A stretch of 64,000 nt of DNA from Takifugu bimaculatus (taxonomy: Eukaryota > Chordata > Actinopteri > Tetraodontiformes > Tetraodontidae), in the NCBI GenBank assembly GCA_004026145.2, contig CP034975.1:9891418-9955417 (forward strand), given 5' to 3'. Shown here piece by piece: positions 22,152-33,900 of the stretch. A model generated the notes under the pieces. That model saw only the letters and a program-made list of their open reading frames with translations, searched no databases and was not told the origin of the DNA. Position numbers and translations under genes: made by a program. Positions within the stretch are counted from its first letter, which is position 1. The number at the start of each line of letters is the position of its first letter.

Positions 22152-24907
22152 TGAAAATCACTGCTTTAGTTTTAATGCCGCTAAGCATGATTAAAGATTC
22201 AAGCTTTACTTGTTTCTAGGAGTTTTGGTGCAAGTGAGGGGAAAAAATGCCCATCTACCTGATGAGGACCATTGTCTTCCACTGGCGACGGCGGGTCTGA
22301 CAATCTGAAGAGTGTGGCAGGTGTCGGGCGCCGGCGCCGAATCTTGGCAAAAAGGAGATATTTTCAGTCATACATGCAAATCGTCTTTTGTTGGAGTTCT
22401 GTCTGCACACGCCTGTGACTCTCACGTGGTGAAAGGTTGTTGTGAGAGCTGAGTTGCCACGAGCCAATCAGAGCAGAGGGTAGGTGTGAGGTGCGTGGGC
22501 AGCCTTGACTCTGAATGCTGGTCATACATATTCATCATACAGTATATGCTGCGATCATTGAATTTTGAGACATTGATTAAGAGTTCACACACTCGCACAC
22601 ACACAGCAGCTCTCAGTTCCTCTGACCGCTGTTTGTAGCCAGTGTGACCTTTCCCGAGTGTTCCAATAACCTGCTTGCCTCAGGGTCAACCACCTGCAGG
22701 GCCCAGTGCCATCCTCATCAGAAGCTTCTTGCACAGCACTGAATCACCGTAAAACCCTTCTGTTGCTCAGCGGATCCAGGCTCGGAGGAGATCCGCACCT
22801 GCTCCCAGAGCGTTGTCACGTTGTGCTTGTGAGCATTGCGCAACCTGCTGACCTGCTGTCGAGCCTCAGTTTCATTTCCAGTTTCACTTTACACCAATAC
22901 AAGCTCGGCGCACATGGCGAGATTTATGATTTCATTATTTCAATTTATAAATAGATATGTTATTTCTGCATAATGGGCCCACCCAGTACGTTCTCTGCAC
23001 CTTACACACATTTAGATTAATAGTTCTGAATTAATGCGAGACAATCATACAACATACTTTAAGAAAGGAGAGAAAACAGCTGGATGCAGCTGTAGATTTT
23101 ATGACACAGGGAGCAAATAATACAAGTAAATCATGTAGCCCCGGCCTTATTTTTGGTAAATGACCTTTAGCGTTACCTAACATTCAATTTAAACGCATTA
23201 ATCTGGATTTCTGTAAGTCATGGTGAACGTATGCAGAAATAACCTTTCAATTTACAAATTGCAACAAAGGCAGCATAAATCCCAGAGCTTCAAGTATATT
23301 GTGTGAATAATCCTGTATCCAGCATGATTTGATGTTCAAGAAACCGGAAATGAAACCTTCGACCTTGTGTTTCCCAGCAAGTGAGACTCTAAAAATAGAT
23401 TTGATTGGAATGGAAGAAAGTCATAATCGCATCTATCCATCCATCATCCCGCTTTTGAGGATGGGACTGATGTATTGTGAGGAGGAGGAGACAAGGAGGC
23501 CTGAAGGAGGCGCTGTGGCACTCCTGCGGCTTCGCACCAGCCGTCCTTGCCCTTGATTCCGTCCTCGCTCCTCCTCATGCAGCTAATCTCTCCATTTTTA
23601 ATCAGTCACCAGCCTCACTGTTGATATTTGGTTTTCTTTCGCCTACAGGCCTTCTGTCACTCAGGTTTTTCCTCCAACTGGCTCAATACCCCCCTCAAAT
23701 TGCTCCTGCCTGCCTCTTTTTTCCAGGCCTCCATTTCCATGGAAATGTCACGGCCATGTATGGAAAATCGAGCTAAATTTGGCTGATCGTCACATGCCCC
23801 CCCCCCCCCTCCTAGTTTTCACAGCTTTTAGACACGTCTGTCTTACTCTCACATTACGTGACCTTTATATTTCCAATGAGTCAGAAAAAGTGAGAAATTA
23901 TGACTTTCTTTTCCTTTTAGAGTTGCATAGCTTTAGTGTAGTATTGATTGTATTTATTTCTTATCCATAAGGTCCTAGGCAGCTCCTCAATGTTTATGGC
24001 CTTGGAGAAAAGGGACACATCTGTTTTCTCACCACCAGATGGTGCCAGATCTTACACACTGGTTATTTCCATCCTTCCGCTCTCTGATTGCTAAACATTA
24101 AAGAGAAGCATGATTGCGAACAACAATCATGTATGGAATCTCCGTTTCTATGATTACTCTGGGGTATTTGCCCTCGCTTTCAGGGGATGATTTTCTTGCT
24201 CCCTAAAACTGGCTCATGTGATGCTGTTGATATAAAAGTTGAACTTTCAAACAACTTAATCAGTCCACCACCAACACTGGCCCTGGAATGCTTCAACACC
24301 AATAACAGATACAGCAACTGCTTTATTTCTTTTTACATAACGGAGTCATCCACCTCCTCCTCCTCACATGACCAACAATGTGACCTTCTATAGCTGCTTT
24401 TACGGTTATTCAAGGTGCAACCACATTACTGGCCTTGTGTTTATATTTTGCTAAAAGTGCTTCAGCTCGCACTTCTTCCACATATTCTTCCTCTTTTTGC
24501 TGCATTCAACGTGGAAGAGCAGAGCTGCTTTTTCACTTTTAAGTGCTTAGGGGGAAAAGTCTGTAATAATCCCACCACTACACACCCTCATCTGTCTACA
24601 GACCCCCCCCCCCCCCAAAAAGCCCCAGCAACTAAAAATTTTAAGTCGTGACAGACTGCTTATATAACTGTCTGCCAGTGACAACAGGTTGAGACTCTCT
24701 TGTGTGCCAAAAGTGGGCAAACTCAACAGGAGGATTGGTGTTAATCCAAAACAGGTTTGTTTTATGGTTTGATCCCTCCGCACTCACCATCTCCACCTGT
24801 CGCGGGTCCAGCTGGGTCGCAAGAGGGGAAGGCACAGAAAACTGGATCTTCCTCCTCGCGTCCGCGTCTGCCTCTTGGTCCATTTCAGGGGGCAAGAGCG
24901 GGTTCAT
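20390..24907 (-). CDS. ppp1r1b: DARPP-32 (PP1 regulatory inhibitor subunit 1B), 5 exons
   Basis: DARPP-32 integrates dopamine signals in neurons: phosphorylated by PKA on Thr34 it inhibits protein phosphatase 1, and phosphorylated by Cdk5 on Thr75 it inhibits PKA. Exons in transcript order: 24907 or 24883-24788, 22342-22259, 21490-21418, 20716-20597, 20547-20390. All phases fit, giving 176 residues from the ATG at 24883 or 184 from 24907 (human 204). Exon 1 holds the PP1-docking KIQF motif and QLDPRQVEM. Exon 2 holds IRRRRPTPATLFRLSD, with the PKA-site Thr. Exon 3 ends YEPPSLK where mammals have YTPPSLK, so the Cdk5-site Thr is Glu. Exon 4 has VQRMAQAHLSSLD and an acidic run. Exon 5 ends REEEETGE then stop. 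The long acidic tail of mammals is shortened. The 3' exons are short and less conserved; their borders rest on phase and splice sites. It lies head-to-head with neurod2. Confidence 0.9.
21166..21271. repeat. (AC)n microsatellite in ppp1r1b intron 3
   Basis: About 50 AC units after a short CT run. It lies between ppp1r1b exons 3 and 4. Confidence 0.95.
22104..22149. repeat. (AC)n microsatellite in ppp1r1b intron 2
   Basis: About 23 CA units, about 110 bases downstream of ppp1r1b exon 2 in transcript sense. Confidence 0.95.
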
Positions 24908-27880
24908 CCCGTCACGGCCGACCTCACAGATGTCCCAGTCCAAAAACAAACACCAGTCCAGAGGGGTGCCCCTTCGACCGCGTAAATAACGCAGCTCCGC
25001 GATATAAGTGCATCTATTTTCTCAAATGAACTGAGCAGTGACCGGCGCCCATCTGCCTCATTGGTCCTCTTGAGTTGCATCTGACGGCTGTGCGTCTCTC
25101 TCACGCCTCTGCCTGCTTCTCTCCCTCCCCTGAACGTGATAGCGCGTTCTCTACTGAGAAAGGCGGAAGCCTCGACGTGTTACTCTACTTACCTAAAACA
25201 CAAAGATAGCACAGAGAGGGGGGATTTTCTGCTGAAACTAAGATATTATGACGTAACAAATATGTGTCCAAAAGTTCCACAATCCCTCGCTTTTGTCTAG
25301 TGCAGAAAAATAAGACAGTATTTTCTTTTTCAAAGGAGTCATTGTCATTGTCAAGCCTCTATTGTCCAGTTTTTGGCAACAGCAAACCTCAGATGAACGT
25401 TCCCGTGTGACAGGAGTGACGCCCGACGTGGACATGTGATTCCAATACATGCTTTCCACTTATTTTAGTTCTTGTTGCATTTCTCTGCTTGAGTCTGTGT
25501 CATGTTGACCCACACCCCTGCCACTCATCGGACAGTCCGTCATTTTCTGGATCCTGAGATGGCTGCATACATAAACCACCCTAGATTAGCAGTTCAAATA
25601 GAATATCTGAAGAATGTCTCTGGCAGCGTTAATGTCTGGACCATGAAGCCAGTGAGTTTAAAGACAAACTCTAAAAATAGTTATCTTTTATACTAAACCA
25701 CTAAACACTTTTTTAAAGCATATTATTTGTATTACATTAAACGAATATTTACATTTTTAACGTTATTTTGAAAAAAACATTTAAATACTGTTCTTCATCT
25801 TCTTCCTGCAAGCGTTTTGGGACAACACACAATCTGAATTTCAGACATTTTTCAAGTGGGGTCACAGGGTCACATCCTTTTTCAGAGCTGGAAGAGGCTG
25901 CCACAAAACCCGTAGTGGTATTTATTCAGTAATAACTCTTACACCAGTGGCCAGGCTTCGTCATATGTTCAGTAAATATATGGTGAGTTCCAGAATGATT
26001 GCCATGGCAACCGGTTCTCTTTGCAGTGTTAAGTGTTGGCAGTCAGTAGGTACAGTGTGTATGTTTGTGTGAGCGTGTGCTTGAGTGGGTCCAAACTGAG
26101 ATGCAACAACAGGAGAAACAAAGGTAGCAACAACAATGTGAATTTACATCTTATGTCAGTATTAATAGATTGCTCCAGGACACAAATAATGAATGAGCTG
26201 ATTTATATAGATAAATAAATAATAAATTAATAAATAAATAGAAGCCTGTGGAGTTTATGGGGACATATTTACATAAACATTCAGTTCTTGTCAGACCAGT
26301 TATTTTTCTTTATTGCTTCCTCTGAGCTGATATGTAAATTCAAGGTAAGAAGCAGAATGAACTTGGATGCTTGTGAAATCAAGTATCCAGTTTCTGTTCT
26401 AAGGTAGAGGCAGAAGATCTCCTGAATTAGGGGCAAGAAACTATTCTGTGATACAGCTGCTGCCAGATAGCATACGAAATCAACTCTAAACATGATTCAA
26501 GTCAAGATGAGTTTGTATCTTAATATGCATGATATCCTTCAACTAGATGAGGTTACAATGCACTCATATACTCTTTTTTTTTACACTAACAAGGGTTTGT
26601 AAATGCATTTTGTTACCAGAAGGTGGCATCAAAATACTATTAATTGTCACTTGTGACAACCAGTTTAAAATCGAATTATATAATAAGCATAGTAATAAAA
26701 GGGGTGTTATCGTGCAAATATGACAAATCCAATAATAATTAATATGTGAAAAAAGAAAGGTAAAACTAAAGAATTAAGTCGTTGTTCTGGAGGTGGAATA
26801 GCCTGCTTTAGGTTTTTAATATGCACCGACGACTATTGACCGATAGATGTCGCAAATGTTCAATCTTACACTCGCTGCTCCGTTGTCGCCTCTAGAATCC
26901 AATTACACGAACAACGTTAAAAATATAAATGTTTTTTTGGAAAATTTGGAAAACGACAGGTCGGTTCTTTCCGAATTGGTATAATCACATCCATGTTACA
27001 AGTAATAGTTTTTCAAAATGATAGTTTCTGTCATTAACGCATCATTTGTTGCCAAATTTATCATTAATGGCTGGATGATGATTTCGAAACAAATCGGGAA
27101 AATATACGGAAAAAAGTCAGAATAATGATTAAATAATTTTCACCACTTTACATATTAACCAAATACAAGCGTTTCTTAATGCAACAAACTCATTTTACGA
27201 TTTATAGTCTCAGAATAAGAATAGGCCCGACTTGAAGACTGGTTCCTGCCTCAGCGGTGTATTTATGTCATCGTACTCTTCGAGTAAACTAAATTAAAAC
27301 GAAATAAACTGTAAACTACACAATGCTTTGGCAATTATTAACCTTCTCTCGTTCTCTCCCTCTGTCTTACGCTATCCCTCTTTTTCTCTGCCTCATCTTC
27401 TGGCCCCTCTCTGCAATCTGTGTCTCTGCCACCTTTGGCACCAGCCCGCCCACCCGCACCTGTGCCAAACCTGGCAAACCAAACCAAGACGCGCTGCTTG
27501 GCGCAGTTCAATTGACTCGTTTAAGCAATTGCACCTTGACTCTGATCTTCAGTGCGTGTGCATTATATTTTCCCCGTTGCTTTCCTATTAAAAACGGGTT
27601 TGCTATAACGTTTGAAAAGACACCACGGGTCTCCTCAATGCACAAGTTTGGATCTTTGCTACACAAAATATTAGGTTTGATTTTTACTAGACTCTCAAAA
27701 TCCAGTTCTTTAAGAACGAAATGATATCACGAATAATAAAGCGTTCAAATATATGTTTCCTTCTACGCGAGATTAACCTATTCTCCTCAAAATATTGGGG
27801 CTAACGGGAGCTGTTTGAATCCAGTGCGGTGTTTTTTTTAGCCATTCACTCCTTATTCCATTTTCCCTTTCAGCTCAGTG
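24908..27880. other. Bidirectional 5' region between ppp1r1b and neurod2
   Basis: The two genes point away from each other here. Bases 24908-25140 should contain the 5' UTR and promoter of ppp1r1b, and the rest is shared flank. No coding exon was seen. A G+C-richer patch at 27410-27510 has several TTGGC/GCCAA half-sites of NF1 type and may be regulatory. The bulk is AT-rich. Confidence 0.4.
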
Positions 27881-27881
27881 A

Positions 27882-28296
27882 CAGATGGCGAGTCCCTCTC
27901 CCCCAGGGGGAAGCCAGTCTCTGTGAATGCGGCCGCATGTCAATCACCGGCTCTCATGTGATGGCTCTTGCCAATGACGTGCCAGCCATATGGGCCTGGC
28001 ATCAGAGCTGGTATGTAACCCACCCAGTCCTGCCTCTGAGGTGCCACACGGCTCCCTCCACACGTTTGGGCTGGGGTGAGCAGCAACATCAGCACGGAGA
28101 GAGAGGAAAGATAGAAAGAGAGAGAGCGAGAGAGAAGAGAAAGAGAGAGAGCGAGAGAGAGAGAGAGGGGTGAGAGCAGAACCACAGCCCCTCGGTCGCA
28201 CAAGCATCCGTGTAGGGCGTGTGGATGCGACGCCCACCCGGAGAGAGATGGTGTAAACAAACCCGCTTTGCCCCGTCACTGAGCCCCACCGCCGAG
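27882..28296 (+). promoter_or_regulatory. neurod2: Probable neurod2 promoter and non-coding first exon
   Basis: Vertebrate NEUROD2 has a non-coding exon 1. Here a strong donor (GAG then GTAGGT) after 28296 can join the acceptor at 29680, just before the coding exon. Upstream lie proneural-type E-boxes CAGATG (27882-27887) and CATATG (27987-27992), a TGTCAATCA PBX/MEIS-like site near 27938, and a CCAAT box overlapping the CRE half-site TGACGT near 27971-27980. A GA-rich stretch at 28097-28170 would fall in the 5' UTR. The start site was not located. Confidence 0.5.
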
Positions 28297-28631
28297 GTAG
28301 GTTACTCTTTTTTTTCCCCGTCGCCATCCATTTATTGATCAAGATGTGATTTCTGTATTCGTGTTGCGCCTGCGAGGTAACTGCACCCGTCCAACCACGC
28401 AACTCTATTGCGCCCTTTTCCTCAAACAAGCCGCGATCGGACAGATTTAATGGACGGCAGTGATGCACCTTCATGAGCCTTAAAAAAACCCAAACCCCCC
28501 AAAAAAACCCAAGAATATAGAAATGCCGTTGTATTATTGAGAACCTGCACCTTTTTATTACGCATGCAGTGGTGCATCAGAATTTACGCACTGAAGAGTT
28601 TGTTTCTTTAAATGGCCCTTTTATCATAATG

Positions 28632-28687
<56 letters not shown>

Positions 28688-28709
28688 GTGTGTGTGTGTG
28701 TGTGTGTGG
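28632..28709. repeat. (TG)n microsatellite in the neurod2 intron
   Basis: About 38 TG units with one AGG interruption, 340 bases after the proposed exon 1 donor. Confidence 0.95.
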
Positions 28710-29121
28710 TTCCTGCGCGACGCGCGTCACAGTACTGTGGGGGTAGAATTCTCCATAGAGACACACAGGGCTAATTGACAAGGTATTGGTTGGCATTAAT
28801 TACATTGTGCTTACAAGATTAGAAAAACGCGTCAAAGGACTCCGCAGACATCTGAGCTCAGATTACTGGAGGGGAAAAAAACGTGCTAAGAATTTGCAAA
28901 ATCGGCCCCTTCTAAAATTGCCGTTTGTTTGTTAAGGGTTTTGTAAATATCAGATAAATATCTCAGTTATTCCTTTAAAGCGAAACGTTTAATTTGAGCT
29001 TTTCCTTAAACGTTAGTATCGATCTAAGGAAAATCTCCTGGGTCTTCAAAAGTCCCCAGTGATTTAAAAATCAGATTTCAGGACCAGCAAATGGGGAAGA
29101 TATTTCTTTTTTTAATTAGTT

Positions 29122-29161
29122 GAAAATGATTGGCGACCGTGAATCGTCGCCAATCATTTTC
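29122..29161. repeat. Perfect 16-bp inverted repeat with 8-base loop in the neurod2 intron
   Basis: The arms GAAAATGATTGGCGAC (29122-29137) and GTCGCCAATCATTTTC (29146-29161) are exact reverse complements around an 8-base loop. Each arm carries a CCAAT-type core (GATTGG or CCAATC). It could act as a paired NF-Y site or form an RNA hairpin in the intron. Confidence 0.85.
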
Positions 29162-29684
29162 GTCATTTGACCTTTTTAATATCACGAATCCTCTCGGGAA
29201 TCTTTTGGAGAAAGTTAAACATATTAAGTGGACAATATCATACGTTTAGGATCCCGCAGGTCCACTGTTCGGCCTCGCCGTGCTGGAATCCCTCCAGGTC
29301 GGTAATTTGTAGGGCAGAGGAGGAACCCGCATTCTAAATGCGTCCCTGGGGGGTCGTCTAAAGCAAGTCAGCGCTGCCGCCCCCCTGGAGCCTACTGGAG
29401 CAGGACGCAGGACGGAGCGCACGTGTAGATCCATGACTCTGTGCCTATTTGAAATAAAATCATTTGGTATTATCTGAAGACCGTTTCACTTTCTCACCCG
29501 ATCCCACATACAATAGGTCAATTTGATAATAGAACAATATCGCAAACTTCTAAAGAAAGAATGTTTGGCGGTGGAATCTGATCGCATCAGATTTTAATAG
29601 GGGTAAAATAGTATGTTTTAAATTAGGACTAATAGTTCAGCTTCTGCTGTCTGTAAAAAGCAATCGCGTCTCTCTTGCAGGTTA

Positions 29685-30713
29685 ATGATGCTGAGCCGTC
29701 TGTTCAGCGAGGTGCTGCCGGACGTCCAGAGGCTGGCGGCTGATTGGGCGGAGGACAACGAAAACGACGACTGCAAGTCGAAGGAAGAGGGCCACGAACC
29801 CTGTCATCTCGGGGACGACGAGCTGGATGAGCCCCTGGAGGGGAGCAGCAGGGCAGAGTCCGAGATGGCCGGCGACGACGACGAGGACGACGACGCCGAG
29901 GAAGAGGAGTGCGACAACGAGAACGGCGGGGACAAACCCAAAAAGCGCGGCCCAAAGAAGCGCAAGATGACGGCGGCGCGCGTGGAGCGCTCCAAGATGC
30001 GTCGGATGAAGGCGAATACCCGGGAGCGCATCCGCATGCACGATCTGAATTCTGCGCTGGACAATCTGCGTAAAGTAGTGCCGTGCTACTCCAAAACCCA
30101 AAAGCTGTCCAAGATAGAGACGCTAAGGCTGGCTAAAAATTACATATTAACGCTTGGGGAGATTTTACGCAACGGGAAGCGGCCAGATGTTGTCACCTAT
30201 GTCCAGATGTTGTGCAAAGGCCTGTCCCAGCCCACGACCAACCTGGTGGCAGGCTGTCTGCAGCTCAACACCAGGAATTTTCTGACTGAACAGTGCCCAG
30301 ATGGACCCCGCTTTCACATGCCAAGCTCCCCTTTCTCCGTCCACCCGTACTCTTACCGATGCCCCCGGCTCTCAAGCCCACATTATCAGTCCGGAACCGG
30401 TGCGGTTAACTTGCGGACCCATTCCTACGGTGGGTACGAATCCGTGTACGCGCCTGGCGGGACGTCCCCTGATTACAGCAGCCCGGACTACGAGGGCCAG
30501 CATAGCCCACCCGGCTGCCTGAACGGCGGACTTTCCGGGAGACAGCAGGAGCCTTCAGAGACAGACAGGAATTATCACTACTCTATGCATTATTCCGGAC
30601 TGGCCTCATCTAGACCCAGCCACAGCCTCCACTTTGGGTCCTCGGGAGCACGCAGCGGAGGTGCGCACTCAGGAAAACGTCCCCCCTTTCCACGATGCGC
30701 ACCTGCACCATGA
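29685..30713 (+). CDS. neurod2: Neuronal differentiation factor 2 (bHLH), with a frameshifted C-terminus
   Basis: NeuroD2 is a nuclear basic helix-loop-helix factor that binds E-boxes with E-proteins and drives neuron differentiation. The single coding exon starts after a TCTCTTGCAG acceptor. As read, it codes 342 residues: MMLSRLFSE start, an acidic region (about 44-83), basic signal KPKKRGPKKRKM (84-95), bHLH about 105-163, and the Neuro_bHLH block from TYVQMLCKGLSQPTTNLV to RNFLTEQ. SYHYSMHYSG-like sequence is kept near 296. After Ser329 the frame departs from the family. The expected tail (HLHHDR, then LNAFF) is intact one frame over, from 30673 to the stop at 30757-30759, so one surplus G at 30672/30673 breaks the protein. 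The bHLH carries unusual residues (Thr112, Ile116, Leu155, Thr156, Gly158). NeuroD2 is preferred over NeuroD1, D4 and D6 from the N-terminus, the tail and the neighbours. Confidence 0.9.
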   Translation: MMLSRLFSEVLPDVQRLAADWAEDNENDDCKSKEEGHEPCHLGDDELDEPLEGSSRAESEMAGDDDEDDDAEEEECDNENGGDKPKKRGPKKRKMTAARVERSKMRRMKANTRERIRMHDLNSALDNLRKVVPCYSKTQKLSKIETLRLAKNYILTLGEILRNGKRPDVVTYVQMLCKGLSQPTTNLVAGCLQLNTRNFLTEQCPDGPRFHMPSSPFSVHPYSYRCPRLSSPHYQSGTGAVNLRTHSYGGYESVYAPGGTSPDYSSPDYEGQHSPPGCLNGGLSGRQQEPSETDRNYHYSMHYSGLASSRPSHSLHFGSSGARSGGAHSGKRPPFPRCAPAP

Positions 30714-30759
30714 CAGGGCTCCTCCTTACGAGGACCTCAATGCTTTTTTCAACAACTGA
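30672..30759 (+). other. neurod2: Displaced reading frame holding the conserved neurod2 C-terminus
   Basis: Reading from GAA at 30673 gives the family tail: Ser-Glu-Asn joins the upstream His-Ser, HDAHLHHDRAPPYEDLNAFF follows, and the stop is at 30757-30759. The upstream frame stops earlier, at 30711-30713. The single-base offset lies in AGGAAAACG at 30671-30679. Confidence 0.85.
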
Positions 30760-30927
30760 GCTGATTAAATGAGATGTATTGATCCTATAATGACAATCCT
30801 GTAACATTTTCATATTGTTTCGCAAAAAAACAAAGACAAAAACAGCGTCCTAAGTGGCAGCAAGAGTTCGCTGATTACCTTGTGTATTCTTCTGATGTCT
30901 TCATCTCATGGTTGTACAATGTATAAT

Positions 30928-30933
30928 AATAAA
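30928..30933 (+). terminator. neurod2: Candidate poly(A) signal of neurod2
   Basis: The first AATAAA after the coding exon, about 170 bases past the displaced stop codon. Further AATAAA-like hexamers near 31250 could serve longer transcripts. Confidence 0.4.
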
Positions 30934-33900
30934 TATGAATAGGCCTACACATGTTATGTCACAAACACTACAAATGGAAATGTTTTATAACTGTCTGACG
31001 ATTAAACGGATCTTTTTCCCATCAGAGGGGGTAATGATTCATTTCATGTTTCTTGGCCTGAAGCATCTTGCCAGTGCTTTTATTAAATAACTTTCAAAGC
31101 AGCTCTAAATTAACCCCGTCACCACTTAAATAAACATGAACTGGCCTGAAATAAGAGTGTAGTAAAAAAAAAAATGCTAATAATGTTTTAGAGACGTGCT
31201 TACTTGGTTTTCAAAAGTAACGTCTTGTTTGTTAATAAGTGACATCAATGTATAATAAAATGTGATCAAAATTATGTTTGATTGGGCTGTTTTTATTTCT
31301 AAAACTTTATACTTGAACCACAAAAACTGACACATCTTCACATTTTCAGCGCAAAAAAATAGAATCCAGGAATTTACCGGAAGTTAAACACTTCAGATTG
31401 AGAGTTATGAGAGTGGTTTCAAAATAAATTTAGAAAGAAGATATTCTAAATTTGACTTATTTAAATACTTAAACATATCTGTATAACCAATTAAAACTGG
31501 ACAAACGTTAATAATATTTTATGCTTGCTTCTTTTTGTACTCAATTAACATAGAGAACATGCACAACCTTTATACACACAACAACACAGATGACTAGCTA
31601 TTTATGATAATAAAAATGTGTTATATTATATCTTTAGATCCAATTTTACACTTTTCTGTGGTGCAGTTCACACTCGAATCCAGTCATTAAAGCAGCTTTT
31701 ACCGTCTGGTCTCTTCCGGAGTGAAATTCACAATGAATTTTTTCTGACAAACGCACAAAAATAAAATACAATAAAAAAATAGATATCTTCTCAAGTAATT
31801 AGTAAATTAGAAGGCTATATCCGCTGTGCCTTGCCTTTTTCAGATGGGCTGAATACACATGCTTTCTGAGTAATCAAATTTTAAAAAGCTATAGACAAAA
31901 CAATGATTATTATTTTTTTAAATTCTATTTTGTTTTATCATGGGTTTTGAAGTATTGTGAATCAATATACTCACTACAACGTAAAATTCAAATGAAATGC
32001 AGCCCAAAAGTTTCTTTTTTGACTTTTTTAAAGCATCCGGTCTCGTATAATGCATTATACTCAAAATACCAAGAGTCGACACCTAATTCAATCTTAATAT
32101 AAACCTACGCATGACTTAGGCCATAAATGAAAGCAGGAATATTCAGGTGAGTTTACCGAGGTCAAACAGCATAATTTAATTAATCCAAAATCAGAAAAGC
32201 AACCGGGTTACAAAATTCATTTTATTCTCTATTTCTGTTATTATACTCTAAAGACTTTTCCAAACTGTGTGTCAGATTTTCATTTGGGGCAGATCTGACT
32301 TCCAGGTTCGATCACATCTTTGATGATTCCTCTAATCAATATTAGGAACAGGCTCCAACTTTGGACCACTGCCCTGGGTCCCATATGCTGTCGGGGACAT
32401 CCAGGGAAAATGAGCACCCATGAGCAGGCAGCGCAGGGCGGGAGTCGTCCTATCAAATCAGAAAAATACTTGAATTTCTTACATTTGGTCAATTTGTTTT
32501 TTGCTGTTTTCTATTTTCCCACCGTGCAAAAAGCATCAAATGGCTTATTTGATTCACATACACACAGACACCTACACACATTTATAACAGAAATATATCT
32601 ATATATTTATATACAGTATACGTTTATATATGCATATACGTGAATATAGACAGTTTTGATTTCTTTTCAAAATGGCACTGATTTTAAAACTTCACCAACG
32701 TGTTTTAATAAGTCATGTAATTTGAAGGTAAATACATTTAGCTCTATCAGAGGATTTAAACGAAACTTGGACGGACATAAATGAATTTGTTTAAAATTAA
32801 TCACATCTAAAGAGTCCGCGAGAGTTTCAAGTCACAGATTGGACAGAGAATAAATACATTTTAAGCCTTGGAAACGACGCAAACACCTGTGTCACGGATG
32901 CGCAACCTCGTGGACATTTTAATTAACGATTTTAAGATCAAATTCGGTCTCAGCAAAATTGGGAAAGGGCAGGCGGCCGCAGTGGGGCAGGTGGAAGTCA
33001 CATTTTGGATTTTTATCTCCGTATCTCTCGGTTCAGCTGAAGTTTTACTGAATAGAGGTGCTTCTGGCAGAGGATTTGATAGCGTGACGCATGGTGCCAA
33101 GTCGCTAAATGTCTGAGCATCAGTAAAGCCAGAGACCAGAGAAGCCCACCATCACCAGCCCGGTGCCAGCTGCGCCACGTGTCAGCCAGGCGGCCCCTGC
33201 CAAAGTGGCCCTTGTGGGAGGGACCTGGTATTTCTTTCCTAATTCACTCAGCATCTGTTCATTATTGTCCGAAGTTAAAGGAGGGTGAGTGTCCACGGAC
33301 AAAAGGAGAGCCCATTTTCTGCCCTTCGGTCACGCACTCCTGCTTAGATATTGCAAAAAATTTACATTACCGTTACGTCATCATTTACATTGTTTTCCAA
33401 TAAAACAGGAGACGAGCACAACTGTAAACTGACATAGTTAAACAATAGCCCAATCACACCCATAAACGAGGGAGGATGTACGTCGAACCAAGCCTTTTAA
33501 CCCTCAGAATTATTTATTTGTATATCAATTAGTTTATTAATTCCTCGTTATAATGCACTTATAAACTGTGTATTACCTAAGCGGGCTAATACGATAATAA
33601 CATCTGACAAATGCGCTTAACTGAAGCAACTAAAACCCATAAAATCAATTAATTGGGATGCTTTTCAAGCGTAATTGTGTGAATGAATGTTTGGGAAAAT
33701 TCCACGCAATTACCGTAATTAAATAATCCAGAACATTGCTCAATTGAACTGATAAAAACAAACGTAATTCATGCTCAGGCCATACAAATCTCCATCTGGT
33801 GAGGTTTTTTTCTCCACCCTCCCTGTTTATCAGATTAGACACGTTTATCAGATTAATTATTTTGGGGATTAATTTCCAAAATATCTTCCAGGGTTTAATC

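Noticed and set aside
27940..28474. Minus-strand open frames up to 176 residues across the neurod2 leader
   Set aside because: They pass through the GA-rich leader as Ser-Leu repeats and show no homology.
29682..30101. 139-residue minus-strand open frame opposite neurod2
   Set aside because: It is the antisense of the acidic and basic coding regions; G+C-rich exons often leave the opposite strand open.
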